A stretch of 64,000 nucleotides of DNA from Sediminibacterium goheungense. Lineage in GTDB: Bacteria; Bacteroidota; Bacteroidia; Chitinophagales; Chitinophagaceae. Within the stretch, counting starts at the first letter, position 1, and each line of letters opens with the position of its first letter. The notes beneath the pieces are model-generated. The model did no database searches. It had not been told where the DNA came from and saw nothing but the letters and a program-made list of their open reading frames with translations. Below, piece after piece: positions 52,692-61,420 of this stretch. The stretch lies in contig NZ_SNWP01000011.1 of the NCBI RefSeq assembly GCF_004361915.1, positions 186,001 to 250,000 on the forward strand, given 5' to 3'. The position numbers were made by a program, and so were the translations under genes.

Positions 52692-53516
52692 ATGAAAAAA
52701 TTATTATTCAGGCTCATCTTTGTAGTCGTACTTATCCTGTCTATAGTTTACCTGATGGCATGGAAATCACCCAGGTATTATATCCCCCAAAATGCTTATA
52801 ACACTGCTGATAGTATTGTTCCCTTTTTACAATATACAGGTGAGCATGAACGACCTTTTCTTGTAGAAACAAAAACGGCTATTGTTTTCGGTGCTACACA
52901 TACCAAAGACCGTAAAGATCCGCAGCTGATACAAATGGAAAATCTGTGGTCAGAATTTAAGCCTACCATTGCATTGGTAGAAGGAAGACTGGGTTTTTTG
53001 CTACCTCCTTTTATGGACCCGGTACAAGAACTGGGAGAGGGAGGTATGCTGAAAGCGTTGGCACACAGAGATGGTGTGAAAATCATGAACTGGGATCTTT
53101 CCAAAAAAGCATTGGCAGATTCATTACAACTTTATTTTACACGTGAACAGATTGCTTTGCAGCAAATCCTGAATCCTTATTTCGGTAATCTGCGTTTTGG
53201 TAAACCCTCTTCACCGGATGGTTTTATCGAGGAGTACATAAAACGCGCAGCTTATGTAGGCTTAGAGGATAGCATTAAAACCGTTGCCGATATAGACCGT
53301 ATCTGGGTAAAATATTTTCCGGCAGGCCCCGATTGGCGCGAAACTTCAGATGAGTATGCATTACCGGGTTATCTGGCAAAGCTAATGGCCACTTCAAACG
53401 ATATCCGCAACCGGCAACTGGTTGCATCGATAAAAGAACTTGTGAAAAAAGGCGAAAGAATTTTTATTGTCTGCGGCTCAAGTCATGCCTATTGTATAGC
53501 GCCGGCCTTTAAATAA
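52692..53516 (+). CDS. TraB/TIKI-fold exported protein
   Basis: A 274-residue protein with an N-terminal helix (LIFVVVLILSIVYLMAW). The pattern IVFGATHTKDRKDPQ, IALVEGRLGFL and FIVCGSSHAYCI gives the paired His, Glu and second His of the TraB/PrgY/TIKI superfamily. TIKI members are metalloproteases and others are pheromone inhibitors; catalytic activity here is not proved. It stands alone before gcvT. Confidence 0.72.
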   Translation: MKKLLFRLIFVVVLILSIVYLMAWKSPRYYIPQNAYNTADSIVPFLQYTGEHERPFLVETKTAIVFGATHTKDRKDPQLIQMENLWSEFKPTIALVEGRLGFLLPPFMDPVQELGEGGMLKALAHRDGVKIMNWDLSKKALADSLQLYFTREQIALQQILNPYFGNLRFGKPSSPDGFIEEYIKRAAYVGLEDSIKTVADIDRIWVKYFPAGPDWRETSDEYALPGYLAKLMATSNDIRNRQLVASIKELVKKGERIFIVCGSSHAYCIAPAFK

Positions 53517-53539
53517 CTCATCTACGTTAACTTTCCATC

Positions 53540-53617
53540 TTCCTTTCTCCCTGTTAAACTTCTTCAGCAATACAGTAGTTCTCCTTAGAGAAGCTTTTTT
53601 AAACAGGGAGAAGGAAA
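53540..53617. repeat. Long intergenic hairpin before gcvT
   Basis: TCTCCCTGTT (53546-53555) pairs with AACAGGGAGA (53602-53611), and pairing extends outward with CTTCCT/AGGAAAGAAG at a small offset. The arms enclose about 45 bases. The hairpin lies after the TraB-like stop and upstream of the gcvT promoter; it has no U-tract after it. Confidence 0.65.
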
Positions 53618-53691
53618 GAAGGGGATTTGTTTATTATTAACCGGGGAGAAGATGTATTCAAAACATTTTACGCTCCCATCATCCTTTCGCT

Positions 53692-53699
53692 TATTTTTG
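53692..53699 (+). promoter_or_regulatory. -7 promoter element of gcvT
   Basis: TATTTTTG fits TAnnTTTG, 20 bp before the gcvT ATG at 53720. No clear -33 element is seen. Confidence 0.55.
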
Positions 53700-53719
53700 C
53701 GGCACGATAAACGATAGAC

Positions 53720-54805
53720 ATGAAAAATACACCCTTCACAGAGAAACACATTGCTTTAGGTGCGAAGATGGCCCCATTTGCCGGTTACAATATGCCCATC
53801 AGTTATACCGGTATTAATGATGAACATGCAGCGGTTCGTAAAAATGCAGGTGTATTTGATGTGAGCCATATGGGTGAGTTTATCCTGAAAGGCGATAAAG
53901 CCCTGGATCTTATTCAGCGTGTAACATCGAATGATGCGTCGAAGCTTAGCAATGGGAAAGCACAATACAGTTGCTTACCCAATAAAGAAGGGGGTATTGT
54001 AGACGATCTGATTGTGTATTGTATTGAAGAGAATAAAGTGTATATGCTGGTTGTGAATGCATCGAATATTGAAAAAGACTGGAACTGGATCAGTCAATTT
54101 AATACTGAGAATGTGGAGATGCATAATATCAGCGATAAGACCTGTTTGTTGGCTATACAGGGACCGAATGCTACAAAAATGCTGCAACCCCTTACCGATA
54201 TGGATATTATGAATCTCAAATATTACACTTTTACAAAAGGGGTGTTTGCAGGAGTTGAAAATGTGCTGGTAAGTGCTACAGGCTATACCGGTGCAGGTGG
54301 TGTTGAAATTTATTTTGAAGACAGTAACGGGGCAGCCGATAAAATATGGAACGCCATTTTTGAACTGGGAGGTCCACAGGGTTTGAAACCGATTGGTCTG
54401 GGTGCAAGAGATACACTTCGTTTGGAAATGGGTTACTGTCTTTATGGTAATGATATAGATGATACAACTTCACCACTAGAAGGTGGGTTAGGCTGGATCA
54501 CTAAATTCACCAAAGACTTTACCGCAAAAGCCATACTTGAAAAACAGAAAGCAGAAGGGGTGACCCGGAAACTGGTAGGTTTTGAAATGATAGACCGTGG
54601 TATTCCACGTCACGATTACCTGATAAAAGATGCAGCCGGTAATACCATTGGTAAAGTAACTTCCGGAACACAGGCGCCTTCTTTAAATAAGGCAATAGGA
54701 TTGGGATACGTAAATACGGCTTTTACAGCAGTAGATACAGAAATATATATTGATATCAGAAATACATTGGTAAAAGCAAAAGTGTCAAAATTACCTTTTG
54801 CATAA
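53720..54805 (+). CDS. gcvT: Aminomethyltransferase, glycine cleavage T protein
   Basis: A 361-residue protein of normal length. Family motifs are [20 protein letters not shown] near the start, [62 protein letters not shown] and [20 protein letters not shown]. It transfers the methylene group from H protein to tetrahydrofolate. It is monocistronic and ends with a strong terminator. The H protein is encoded at 34131. Confidence 0.97.
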   Translation: MKNTPFTEKHIALGAKMAPFAGYNMPISYTGINDEHAAVRKNAGVFDVSHMGEFILKGDKALDLIQRVTSNDASKLSNGKAQYSCLPNKEGGIVDDLIVYCIEENKVYMLVVNASNIEKDWNWISQFNTENVEMHNISDKTCLLAIQGPNATKMLQPLTDMDIMNLKYYTFTKGVFAGVENVLVSATGYTGAGGVEIYFEDSNGAADKIWNAIFELGGPQGLKPIGLGARDTLRLEMGYCLYGNDIDDTTSPLEGGLGWITKFTKDFTAKAILEKQKAEGVTRKLVGFEMIDRGIPRHDYLIKDAAGNTIGKVTSGTQAPSLNKAIGLGYVNTAFTAVDTEIYIDIRNTLVKAKVSKLPFA

Positions 54806-54823
54806 TCATTAGTACCTCCCAGT

Positions 54824-54859
54824 AAAAAAGCCGAAGTATAACCATGCTTCGGCTTTTTT
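54824..54859. terminator. Bidirectional Rho-independent terminator after gcvT
   Basis: AAAAAAGCCGAAG (54824-54836) and CTTCGGCTTTTTT (54847-54859) are exact reverse complements with a 10-base loop, 18 bp after the stop codon. Confidence 0.95.
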
Positions 54860-54998
54860 ATTGTCTATCTGCGTAATCGCTGCATTCTCTTGTTCTCGGC
54901 GGTGAATATCCAGTAAGCTTTTCATGCAGTATTTTACAACCGTAAGTGATGTACATATAGTGGTTCACAACCATTTTAAACGTATTTTTAAGAACCCA

Positions 54999-55394
54999 AT
55001 GTTAACTGTTATCCGATATAGCGCCATGGTATGCTTGCTGCTTTTCATTGCATGTAAGCCCCGGCAGCATACTGCACCCGGTATACAGGATGTTGGGTCT
55101 ATCGGCACAGAAATCGGACAGGCCATACTTATCAGGCCGCAGCTGCAGGGGCTGCCAACAGCTAATGGCGATAAATACGATAGTTCAAAATTTACGGGGG
55201 CACATAAAAAACTCAAATTCGGAACAAGGGTAGTGGTAACCCATACCATAACAGGTGTTTCTGTTACAGTGAAAATTACAGACCGTGGTCCCATTGGAGC
55301 AGGGCAGGTAATAGGCCTCAGTAAAGCAGCTTTCAGAAAACTGGATACTACAGGTGCAATCCTTATTCCTGTCAGGATTCGCTATAAGGAATAG
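54999..55394 (+). CDS. RlpA-like double-psi beta-barrel lipoprotein
   Basis: A 131-residue lipoprotein. The start MLTVIRYSAMVCLLLFIACK gives a signal with lipobox FIAC; an ATG at 54924 would add 25 residues before it. The RlpA pattern is seen: PTANGDKYDSSKFTGAHKKL, KFGTRVVVTHTITGVSVTVK and KITDRGPIGAGQVIGLSKAA. RlpA proteins bind or cleave bare glycan strands at division sites. It converges with and overlaps by 23 bp the zinc-ribbon gene on the other strand. Confidence 0.83.
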   Translation: MLTVIRYSAMVCLLLFIACKPRQHTAPGIQDVGSIGTEIGQAILIRPQLQGLPTANGDKYDSSKFTGAHKKLKFGTRVVVTHTITGVSVTVKITDRGPIGAGQVIGLSKAAFRKLDTTGAILIPVRIRYKE

Positions 55395-55773
55395 ATGTGG
55401 CAGTTGCTTTTGTATGCAATCGGATAATAATCAGTAGCTCGTTTTGCGGTTCACTATACGCGTGATCATAACAGCAGAAATATTTCATGCCGTCGGCAGC
55501 ATGCCAGGTATGGGTACAGAAACCGAACTGAAAACCTTTTGATGCAAGTGCGTTACGCATAATAGAAATACTCGACGTGCTTCCTGCGAGTAAGGCTTCA
55601 AGAATGCGCCGGTTCTTCAATAATAAATAATTGACACGCCGGATTAATCCTCTTTCTATAATATACTTTTTATTGTTAAAAGCACTTCTGCAGTAATCAT
55701 CACAAAATTTTTTATCAACCCTTCCTGTCAAATGTTTTTTGCAACTCATGCAACGATGTGGTTTCTTTTTCAT
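55372..55773 (-). CDS. Zinc-ribbon protein, conserved in Bacteroidota
   Basis: A 133-residue protein. CMSCKKHLTGRVDKKFCDDY followed by CRSAFNN gives four cysteines in a ribbon (residues about 8-28), a pattern I recognise as a conserved hypothetical in this phylum. The remaining part has LLKNRRILEALLAGSTSSIS and KGFQFGFCTHTWHAADGMKY, then YFCCYDHAYSE. Its role is unknown. Its 3' end overlaps the convergent RlpA-like gene. Confidence 0.78.
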   Translation of the reverse strand: MKKKPHRCMSCKKHLTGRVDKKFCDDYCRSAFNNKKYIIERGLIRRVNYLLLKNRRILEALLAGSTSSISIMRNALASKGFQFGFCTHTWHAADGMKYFCCYDHAYSEPQNELLIIIRLHTKATATSIPYSES

Positions 55774-56036
55774 ACAAAAGATTTCAGTTGATGAAAATAG
55801 TGTTAATAGACTGGTGCCAATTGCTTTGCTGCTATGCTTTTATGAAAAAGCAGTAGTTGTATCAGTTATATTCCTGTATTTATACCTGATACTTTTTTAC
55901 TACAATCTTATCGCTTCGGTTGAGGCAAAGTCATTTCTGTAAAAGATTATAATCGGAAATATCCGTTTGTGTTCCGGCTATTGGAAACAGGTGATCAGAT
56001 ATTCGTTCTCGATTCCTGATACTTAAACCTTACGAT

Positions 56037-56375
56037 ATGAATACAATGAAAAACAAAGTTCAGCTGATTGGTCACCTCGGGCAATCACCCGAAATCAAAA
56101 CATTGGAAACCGGCAGAAAAGTAGCCAATATGAGTCTGGCCACCAATGAAGACTATAAGGATGCGAATGGCACTAAAATCAGTGAAACCCATTGGCATAC
56201 ATTGGTCGCCTGGGGTAAACTGGCAGAATTTGCTGAGAAATACCTTTCCAAAGGATTACAGATAGCAGTTGAAGGAAAGCTGGTAAACCGAAGTTATACC
56301 GATAAAACCGGTGTAAAAAGAACCGTCACGGAAATCTTTGTAAACGAGATGCTGATCATTACCCCCAAAAAATAG
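56037..56375 (+). CDS. ssb: Short single-stranded DNA-binding protein
   Basis: A 112-residue protein consisting of only the OB-fold: VQLIGHLGQSPEIKTLETGR, VANMSLATNEDYKDANG, ISETHWHTLVAWGKLAEFAE, KGLQIAVEGKLVNRSYTDKT and VTEIFVNEMLIITPKK. The acidic C-terminal tail ending in DDDIPF-like residues, which recruits partner proteins in the main SSB, is absent. It is therefore probably a secondary SSB paralogue, used for competence or another special task. It is followed by a terminator and comB. Confidence 0.93.
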   Translation: MNTMKNKVQLIGHLGQSPEIKTLETGRKVANMSLATNEDYKDANGTKISETHWHTLVAWGKLAEFAEKYLSKGLQIAVEGKLVNRSYTDKTGVKRTVTEIFVNEMLIITPKK

Positions 56376-56393
56376 TAGCCTTTCTTTTTAAAC

Positions 56394-56421
56394 GGCCGGC
56401 TTGTCGAGGCTGGCCTTTGTT
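56394..56421 (+). terminator. Terminator after ssb
   Basis: GGCCGGC (56394-56400) pairs with GCTGGCC (56409-56415), one G-T pair, followed by TTTGTTT. It is 19 bp after the ssb stop codon. Confidence 0.8.
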
Positions 56422-56451
56422 TAACCTCAACAATAGCTTTGAGATTGGATG

Positions 56452-56459
56452 TATATTTG
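56452..56459 (+). promoter_or_regulatory. -7 promoter element of comB
   Basis: TATATTTG fits TAnnTTTG. It ends 6 bp before the ATG at 56466, so the transcript would have a very short leader. An upstream start at 56439 is rejected because it would place this element inside the gene. Confidence 0.55.
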
Positions 56460-56465
56460 CAGCCC

Positions 56466-57194
56466 ATGAGTACAAAACCTGCATTACATACCATTCTTTC
56501 TCCAAAGCTGTTGGATATCTATGATGTTTCTGACAATATTGTTGTGATCATTGATGTTTTCAGGGCAACATCAACCATTGCCACTGCATTGTACAATGGT
56601 GCTAAACGGGTAATACCTGTTGATGTAGTCGATAAGTGTATTGAAATAGGCATGCAAACCGGTGGTATTACAGCAGGGGAAAGAGATGGTAAAATCATTC
56701 CCGGACTGGCGCATGGTAACTCGCCGGCAGAATATCCGCGTTCTTTTATAGAGGGTAAAACATTAGTACTCACCACCACCAATGGTACCAAATTATTGCA
56801 TATGGCCCTTAATAAGGGTGCTGCAGAAGTAGTAACCGGCTCCTTTCCGAATCTGTCAGCTGTTTGCAAATACCTTGTATCACAGCAAAAAAATGTGATT
56901 CTGGGCTGCTCTGCCTGGAAAGATCGGTTTAACCTGGAAGACACTTTATTTGCAGGAGCCGTTATTCAGCAGGTGAAAGAACATTTTACCATTCATTGCG
57001 ACAGTAGTCTGATGGCTGCCGATATGTACGCGCTGCATCAAAATGATATACATCAGTTTATACGTAAAACCACACACTGGCACCGGCTGGCATCTTACGG
57101 ACTTGAATCTGATCTGGAATACTGTGTAACACCCGATGTGGCCAATATATTACCTATTTACAGGAATGGGGATCTGGTGGTAGCGAATAGCTAA
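56466..57194 (+). CDS. comB: 2-phosphosulfolactate phosphatase family protein
   Basis: A 242-residue protein. ComB signatures are seen: VVIIDVFRATSTIATALYNG, AGERDGKIIPGLAHGNSPAE, LVLTTTNGTKLLHMALNKGA and VILGCSAWKDRFNLEDTLFA, with EYCVTPDVANILPIY at the end. ComB makes sulfolactate in coenzyme M synthesis in methanogens; in Bacteroidota the homologue may serve sulfonolipid or related pathways, which is inference. Its last residues and stop are read from a heptad-repeat element. Confidence 0.9.
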   Translation: MSTKPALHTILSPKLLDIYDVSDNIVVIIDVFRATSTIATALYNGAKRVIPVDVVDKCIEIGMQTGGITAGERDGKIIPGLAHGNSPAEYPRSFIEGKTLVLTTTNGTKLLHMALNKGAAEVVTGSFPNLSAVCKYLVSQQKNVILGCSAWKDRFNLEDTLFAGAVIQQVKEHFTIHCDSSLMAADMYALHQNDIHQFIRKTTHWHRLASYGLESDLEYCVTPDVANILPIYRNGDLVVANS

Positions 57195-57300
57195 TAGCCT
57201 ATGGCTTATGGTGTGTAGCTAATGCATATTCAGGAAATAGTTAATAGCCTATGGTCTAGTATCAATTCGCCATTAGCTATATGCTATCGGCCATTAGCTT
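57184..57300. repeat. Heptad-repeat region containing the comB stop codon
   Basis: The left array reads GAATAGC, TAATAGC, CTATGGC, TTATGGT, GTGTAGC. A middle part has TTAATAG, CCTATGG. The right arm (57263-57300), on the other strand, reads AGCTAAT, GGCCGAT, AGCATAT, AGCTAAT, GGCGAAT and pairs with the left. The comB stop TAA is inside the first units. It fills much of the 281-bp gap before the SNF2 gene; the rest is AT-rich leader with a -7 box. Confidence 0.75.
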
Positions 57301-57362
57301 TCTTAACAAACATTTCATCCACATTCTTTCCATTTTCCTTCTTTAACTCGGTTGCTTTCCTT

Positions 57363-57370
57363 TACTTTTG
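57363..57370 (+). promoter_or_regulatory. -7 promoter element of the SNF2 helicase gene
   Basis: TACTTTTG fits TAnnTTTG and lies 105 bp before the ATG at 57476, leaving a leader of about 100 bases. No other signal was seen in the leader. Confidence 0.5.
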
Positions 57371-57475
57371 CAAATTGCCCTTTTCGAAGCGGCAAAATCG
57401 TTTTTTAAGGGTATACAGGGTGTAGAACGGTCAATTACCGGCTCGCCTGTCTGCTGCTAACAATTTATTTGATGT

Positions 57476-60400
57476 ATGGCGCTTCCGTATCTGGTTAAAC
57501 ATATTTACAACAGCGGCACTGAAGAAGTGATTCGCAGAGGAAAAAAAATTCATGCATTGGGCAATGTGGAGTTGGTAGAATATGATGAACTCATGGCCAA
57601 TGTAATATTCCGGGTAAAAGATGATGGATATGCTACTTTCTACAAAGTTCATATCAACCAGTTTAAGGATCCGAAAACATTATCCCTTCGTTGTTCCTGT
57701 CCGTATAATCTTTCCGAAATATGTCGCCACAAAGCTGGTGCACTTTTCCATTTACAGGATCTGCTCGACCGAAATCAGTTAGGTGAAAAAGAAACCAGTT
57801 ACGATCAGAAGCATACAGTGGTGAAGATGAAACAACTCGATCTGAAACTGATCAAAATGTTATCCTCACAGGAGAGTGTTGAAAAAGCAGAAAATTTTTT
57901 AAGAAGTAGTCGATCCAATATTCTTGAAGCAAAAGATGAAAGGGTACTCGCAGAACTGGAATATGAGGGGGCCACATACAAGGTATTGCTTCAGAAAAAT
58001 GAGGAGAGAAATTTTGACACCAGCTGTAACTGCTCGTCCGATACCGAACATCCGCTTTGTATACACAAAGACATTGTTTTATTACAGCTCCTGCATAATT
58101 ATGGTCCGACCTATTTCGATAGCATCAGAAACTGGGATAAGGAAAAAAATAAATTACTGGCCTTATACGGTTATTCGTTAAGTGATGATCTGAATGGTAA
58201 ATTTGAATTTACTTATACCGATGGAAAACCTTTTTTACGTGTACTGGATACCAGTATTAAACGTGTATCGGTAAATACAGTTTCAGAAATAAGACCCAGA
58301 CAGGAAGAAGAAATAAAACAGCCGGTAACACTGGTAGAAGAGCCCGAAGAAAAGGAAAAAGAAGTACTGAAGCTGGGTGTAGTTGTAACTTTTAATGAAC
58401 AGCAATATCCCTATGTACAGTTAGAAGCTATACAGGGAGAAGCAGATGAAAGCCGGGAGAATTATATCGGAAAAGTGACCAAGCTTGATTTATCAAGATT
58501 TGTAAACACGGAAGTTTTTGATGAAGACGATAAAACAACCCTGCAGCAACTACGGAAACTGATGCCGTCAGAAGTGAGCAGATACCTCGATCGCAACTCG
58601 CCTTTCAGCGGTATCTGGGAAAATATTATACAGCAACACAATGATGAGCTTCCGGAAGAAACCAGGCATCTGATGAATGAATACCTGCATCCTAAGATCA
58701 AAAAACTATTTACCGATCTTGCAGGTAGTAAATTTGTTTTCAGTTTACCGGAGCGGAAACCTTTTACAACAGCCAATCTTCAACCGGTAGAACTGTCTAT
58801 CAATTTTATCAGCCCGGAGTTTGAGGTAACCTATCAAAAGGGGCAATATGAAATCAATTGCCGTGTGAAACTGCCACTTGCAGATCTGAACATTGCAGAG
58901 AATGAAAGCAACTCATCTCTGTTGTTCAAGTATCATAGCCAGTTTTTTACCTGGCAGCGAACAGAAGATATATTAGTATTGGAAAAATTTCTCCCATCCG
59001 GAAAAATTATTATTGCAGCAGAAGACTGGTCAACACAGCTCCAACAGTTTATACTTCCTTTATCTAAAGAGTTTAATGTGCATTTCGGCAATGTGCAGAA
59101 GGAAGAAGTAAAAGATATTAAACCTGAAGTAAAAGTATTGTTGAAGGAGAAGGGAGATTATCTTTTATTCCAGCCTGTTTTCAATTATAAAGGTTATGAT
59201 GTTCGCTCGGTAGATAAAGAAAAAATCATCATACCTGTTGAAGATAAATTACTGGTGATTCAAAGAAATCTGGAAGCGGAAAAAGAATTTGTACAGAAAC
59301 TGGAATCCCTGCATTCGCAATTTGTGAGGCCACAGGAAAGTGACGTGCTGGCATTAAAAGGAACAGAAGTGTTACGTAACAACTGGTTCTTTTTATTTGT
59401 AGATGCAGTAAAGGAAATGAATATACCTGTATATGGTTTTGAGGCATTGAAAAATTTTCGTTTCAATACTGCCAAGCCATCTACAAAAATTTATATCAGT
59501 AGCAATACAGACTGGTTTGATGCCAAAGTGGAAATTCATTTCGGTGAACAGAAAGTAACAGTGGATGAAGTAAAAAAGGCGTTGAGTAACAAACAACAGT
59601 TTGTTCAGTTGGGCGACGGAACTTTGGGTATTCTTCCGGAAGAGTGGATCAAAAAATATTCACTGCTTTTCAGGGTAGGCGAAGGGAAATCAGGCTCTAT
59701 GAAACTCAGTAAATACCATTTCAGTGTGGTAGAAGAGTTGTATATGCAGCGTGATGAAGAGGAATTATTTTTTCAGTTGGAAGAAAAATACGATCGTCTT
59801 AAGGAAAATCATTCTATCAAAGCCATAGCTGCACCAGAACATCTCAAATCGGTGCTACGGCCTTATCAGGAAAGTGGGTTCCAATGGTTAAATTATCTGC
59901 GCGAAGTGCAATGGGGTGGTATATTGGCAGATGATATGGGTCTTGGTAAAACCATACAGGCGCTGAGTTTTTTATACCACCTGAAACAGGAAAATGGTTC
60001 ATTAAAAGCACTGGTGGTATGTCCTACAACCCTTATGTTTAACTGGCAGAATGAGATTAAGAAATTTACACCTGAAGTAAGTTTTTATGTACATCATGGT
60101 GGACAAAGAACACGTGAAAGCCTGGCGGCAACAGGAGCAGATGTGATCATTACTACTTATGGTACACTTAGAAGCGATATCAAACAATTTGTGGAAGTGG
60201 CATTTGACTATGTTGTATTGGATGAGAGTCAGGCCATTAAAAATCCATCCAGCAAAGTAACCAAAGCAGCAGGTCTGATTAAAGCAAAAAACAGGCTTTG
60301 TTTAAGTGGAACACCTTTGCAGAATAATACCTTCGATATCTATGCGCAAATGAATTTCCTCAACCCGGGTATGCTGGGTAGTGTGGAGTTTTTCAAACAG

Positions 60401-61243
60401 GAGTTCTCTATACCCATCGATAAGTTTGGCGAAAAAGAACAAAAAGAGCATTTGCGGAAACTACTGTTCCCTTTTATACTTCGCAGAACAAAAGAACAGG
60501 TGGCAAAAGATTTACCTGAAAAGCAGGAAATGGTGCTGTTTTGTGAAATGGGTGATGAACAGCGCCGTATTTATGATGCATTCAGAAATGATTACCGAGA
60601 TAAGATTTTAGGTGTGGTTGATAACCAGGGTATTCAAAAATCGCAACTCACCATTTTGCAGGGGTTGATGAAGCTTCGGCAGATTTGTGATAGTCCGGCC
60701 ATTATTAAAGACGAAGAGAAATTTCCCAATGTATCAGTTAAGCTGGAAGAAATAGGAAGGGAGATCACGGAAAATATCAGTAATCATAAAGCATTGGTTT
60801 TCTCCCAGTTTTTAGGCATGCTTTCATTGATTAAAGAAAAGATGAAGGAATTGGGCGTTGAATATGAGTATTTCGATGGAAGTAGTACAGTAACGGAGAG
60901 AGAAAGAGCTATTCAGCGCTTTCAGAATGATGATAGCTGCCGGGTATTTTTAATTTCCCTAAAAGCAGGTGGTGTGGGACTAAACCTTACAGCTGCTGAT
61001 TATGTTTATATAGTAGATCCCTGGTGGAACCCGGCGGTAGAACAGCAGGCCATTGATCGGACCCACCGTATCGGACAGACAAAAAATATTTTCGCCTATC
61101 GTATGATCTGTACAGATACGGTTGAGGATAAGATTTTGAAACTGCAGGATCGAAAAAGAAGTCTGGCACGTGAACTGATTACCGATGATGAAGGTTTTGT
61201 GAAGAATCTTACCAGAGAAGATGTGGAATACCTCTTCAGCTAA
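57476..61243 (+). CDS. SWIM zinc finger and SNF2 family helicase
   Basis: A 1255-residue protein. The SWIM motif LRCSCPYNLSEICRHKAGAL (CxCxnCxH, about 71-90) sits near the N-terminus. A long alpha/beta middle region follows. SNF2 motifs: GGILADDMGLGKTIQALSF (Walker A, about 819), VLDESQAIKN (DESQ box, about 916), LCLSGTPLQNN, ALVFSQFLGML, LISLKAGGVGLNLTAADYVY and DRTHRIGQ (about 1197). It should translocate on double-stranded DNA and remodel protein-DNA complexes or transcription. It is monocistronic. Confidence 0.95.
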   Translation: MALPYLVKHIYNSGTEEVIRRGKKIHALGNVELVEYDELMANVIFRVKDDGYATFYKVHINQFKDPKTLSLRCSCPYNLSEICRHKAGALFHLQDLLDRNQLGEKETSYDQKHTVVKMKQLDLKLIKMLSSQESVEKAENFLRSSRSNILEAKDERVLAELEYEGATYKVLLQKNEERNFDTSCNCSSDTEHPLCIHKDIVLLQLLHNYGPTYFDSIRNWDKEKNKLLALYGYSLSDDLNGKFEFTYTDGKPFLRVLDTSIKRVSVNTVSEIRPRQEEEIKQPVTLVEEPEEKEKEVLKLGVVVTFNEQQYPYVQLEAIQGEADESRENYIGKVTKLDLSRFVNTEVFDEDDKTTLQQLRKLMPSEVSRYLDRNSPFSGIWENIIQQHNDELPEETRHLMNEYLHPKIKKLFTDLAGSKFVFSLPERKPFTTANLQPVELSINFISPEFEVTYQKGQYEINCRVKLPLADLNIAENESNSSLLFKYHSQFFTWQRTEDILVLEKFLPSGKIIIAAEDWSTQLQQFILPLSKEFNVHFGNVQKEEVKDIKPEVKVLLKEKGDYLLFQPVFNYKGYDVRSVDKEKIIIPVEDKLLVIQRNLEAEKEFVQKLESLHSQFVRPQESDVLALKGTEVLRNNWFFLFVDAVKEMNIPVYGFEALKNFRFNTAKPSTKIYISSNTDWFDAKVEIHFGEQKVTVDEVKKALSNKQQFVQLGDGTLGILPEEWIKKYSLLFRVGEGKSGSMKLSKYHFSVVEELYMQRDEEELFFQLEEKYDRLKENHSIKAIAAPEHLKSVLRPYQESGFQWLNYLREVQWGGILADDMGLGKTIQALSFLYHLKQENGSLKALVVCPTTLMFNWQNEIKKFTPEVSFYVHHGGQRTRESLAATGADVIITTYGTLRSDIKQFVEVAFDYVVLDESQAIKNPSSKVTKAAGLIKAKNRLCLSGTPLQNNTFDIYAQMNFLNPGMLGSVEFFKQEFSIPIDKFGEKEQKEHLRKLLFPFILRRTKEQVAKDLPEKQEMVLFCEMGDEQRRIYDAFRNDYRDKILGVVDNQGIQKSQLTILQGLMKLRQICDSPAIIKDEEKFPNVSVKLEEIGREITENISNHKALVFSQFLGMLSLIKEKMKELGVEYEYFDGSSTVTERERAIQRFQNDDSCRVFLISLKAGGVGLNLTAADYVYIVDPWWNPAVEQQAIDRTHRIGQTKNIFAYRMICTDTVEDKILKLQDRKRSLARELITDDEGFVKNLTREDVEYLFS

Positions 61244-61420
61244 AAAGCCGGGGTATGCAGATTAGGTAAGAGGCTTATTTACCGGGCGACCTATACATGT
61301 CTGTGCTTCACCGATTTTAACAGTAGGCTTTCCAATCATCCTTATAGCTTTCCGTTAATCTTTTTGTGTTCCGGGCAGTCAAACCCGCACAATAGTTTCG
61401 TAATTCATAATAAACTGAGC

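Noticed and set aside
55739..55942. A 67-residue plus-strand frame with hydrophobic stretch
   Set aside because: It overlaps the start of the zinc-ribbon gene on the other strand, has no ribosome site and no recognisable domain.
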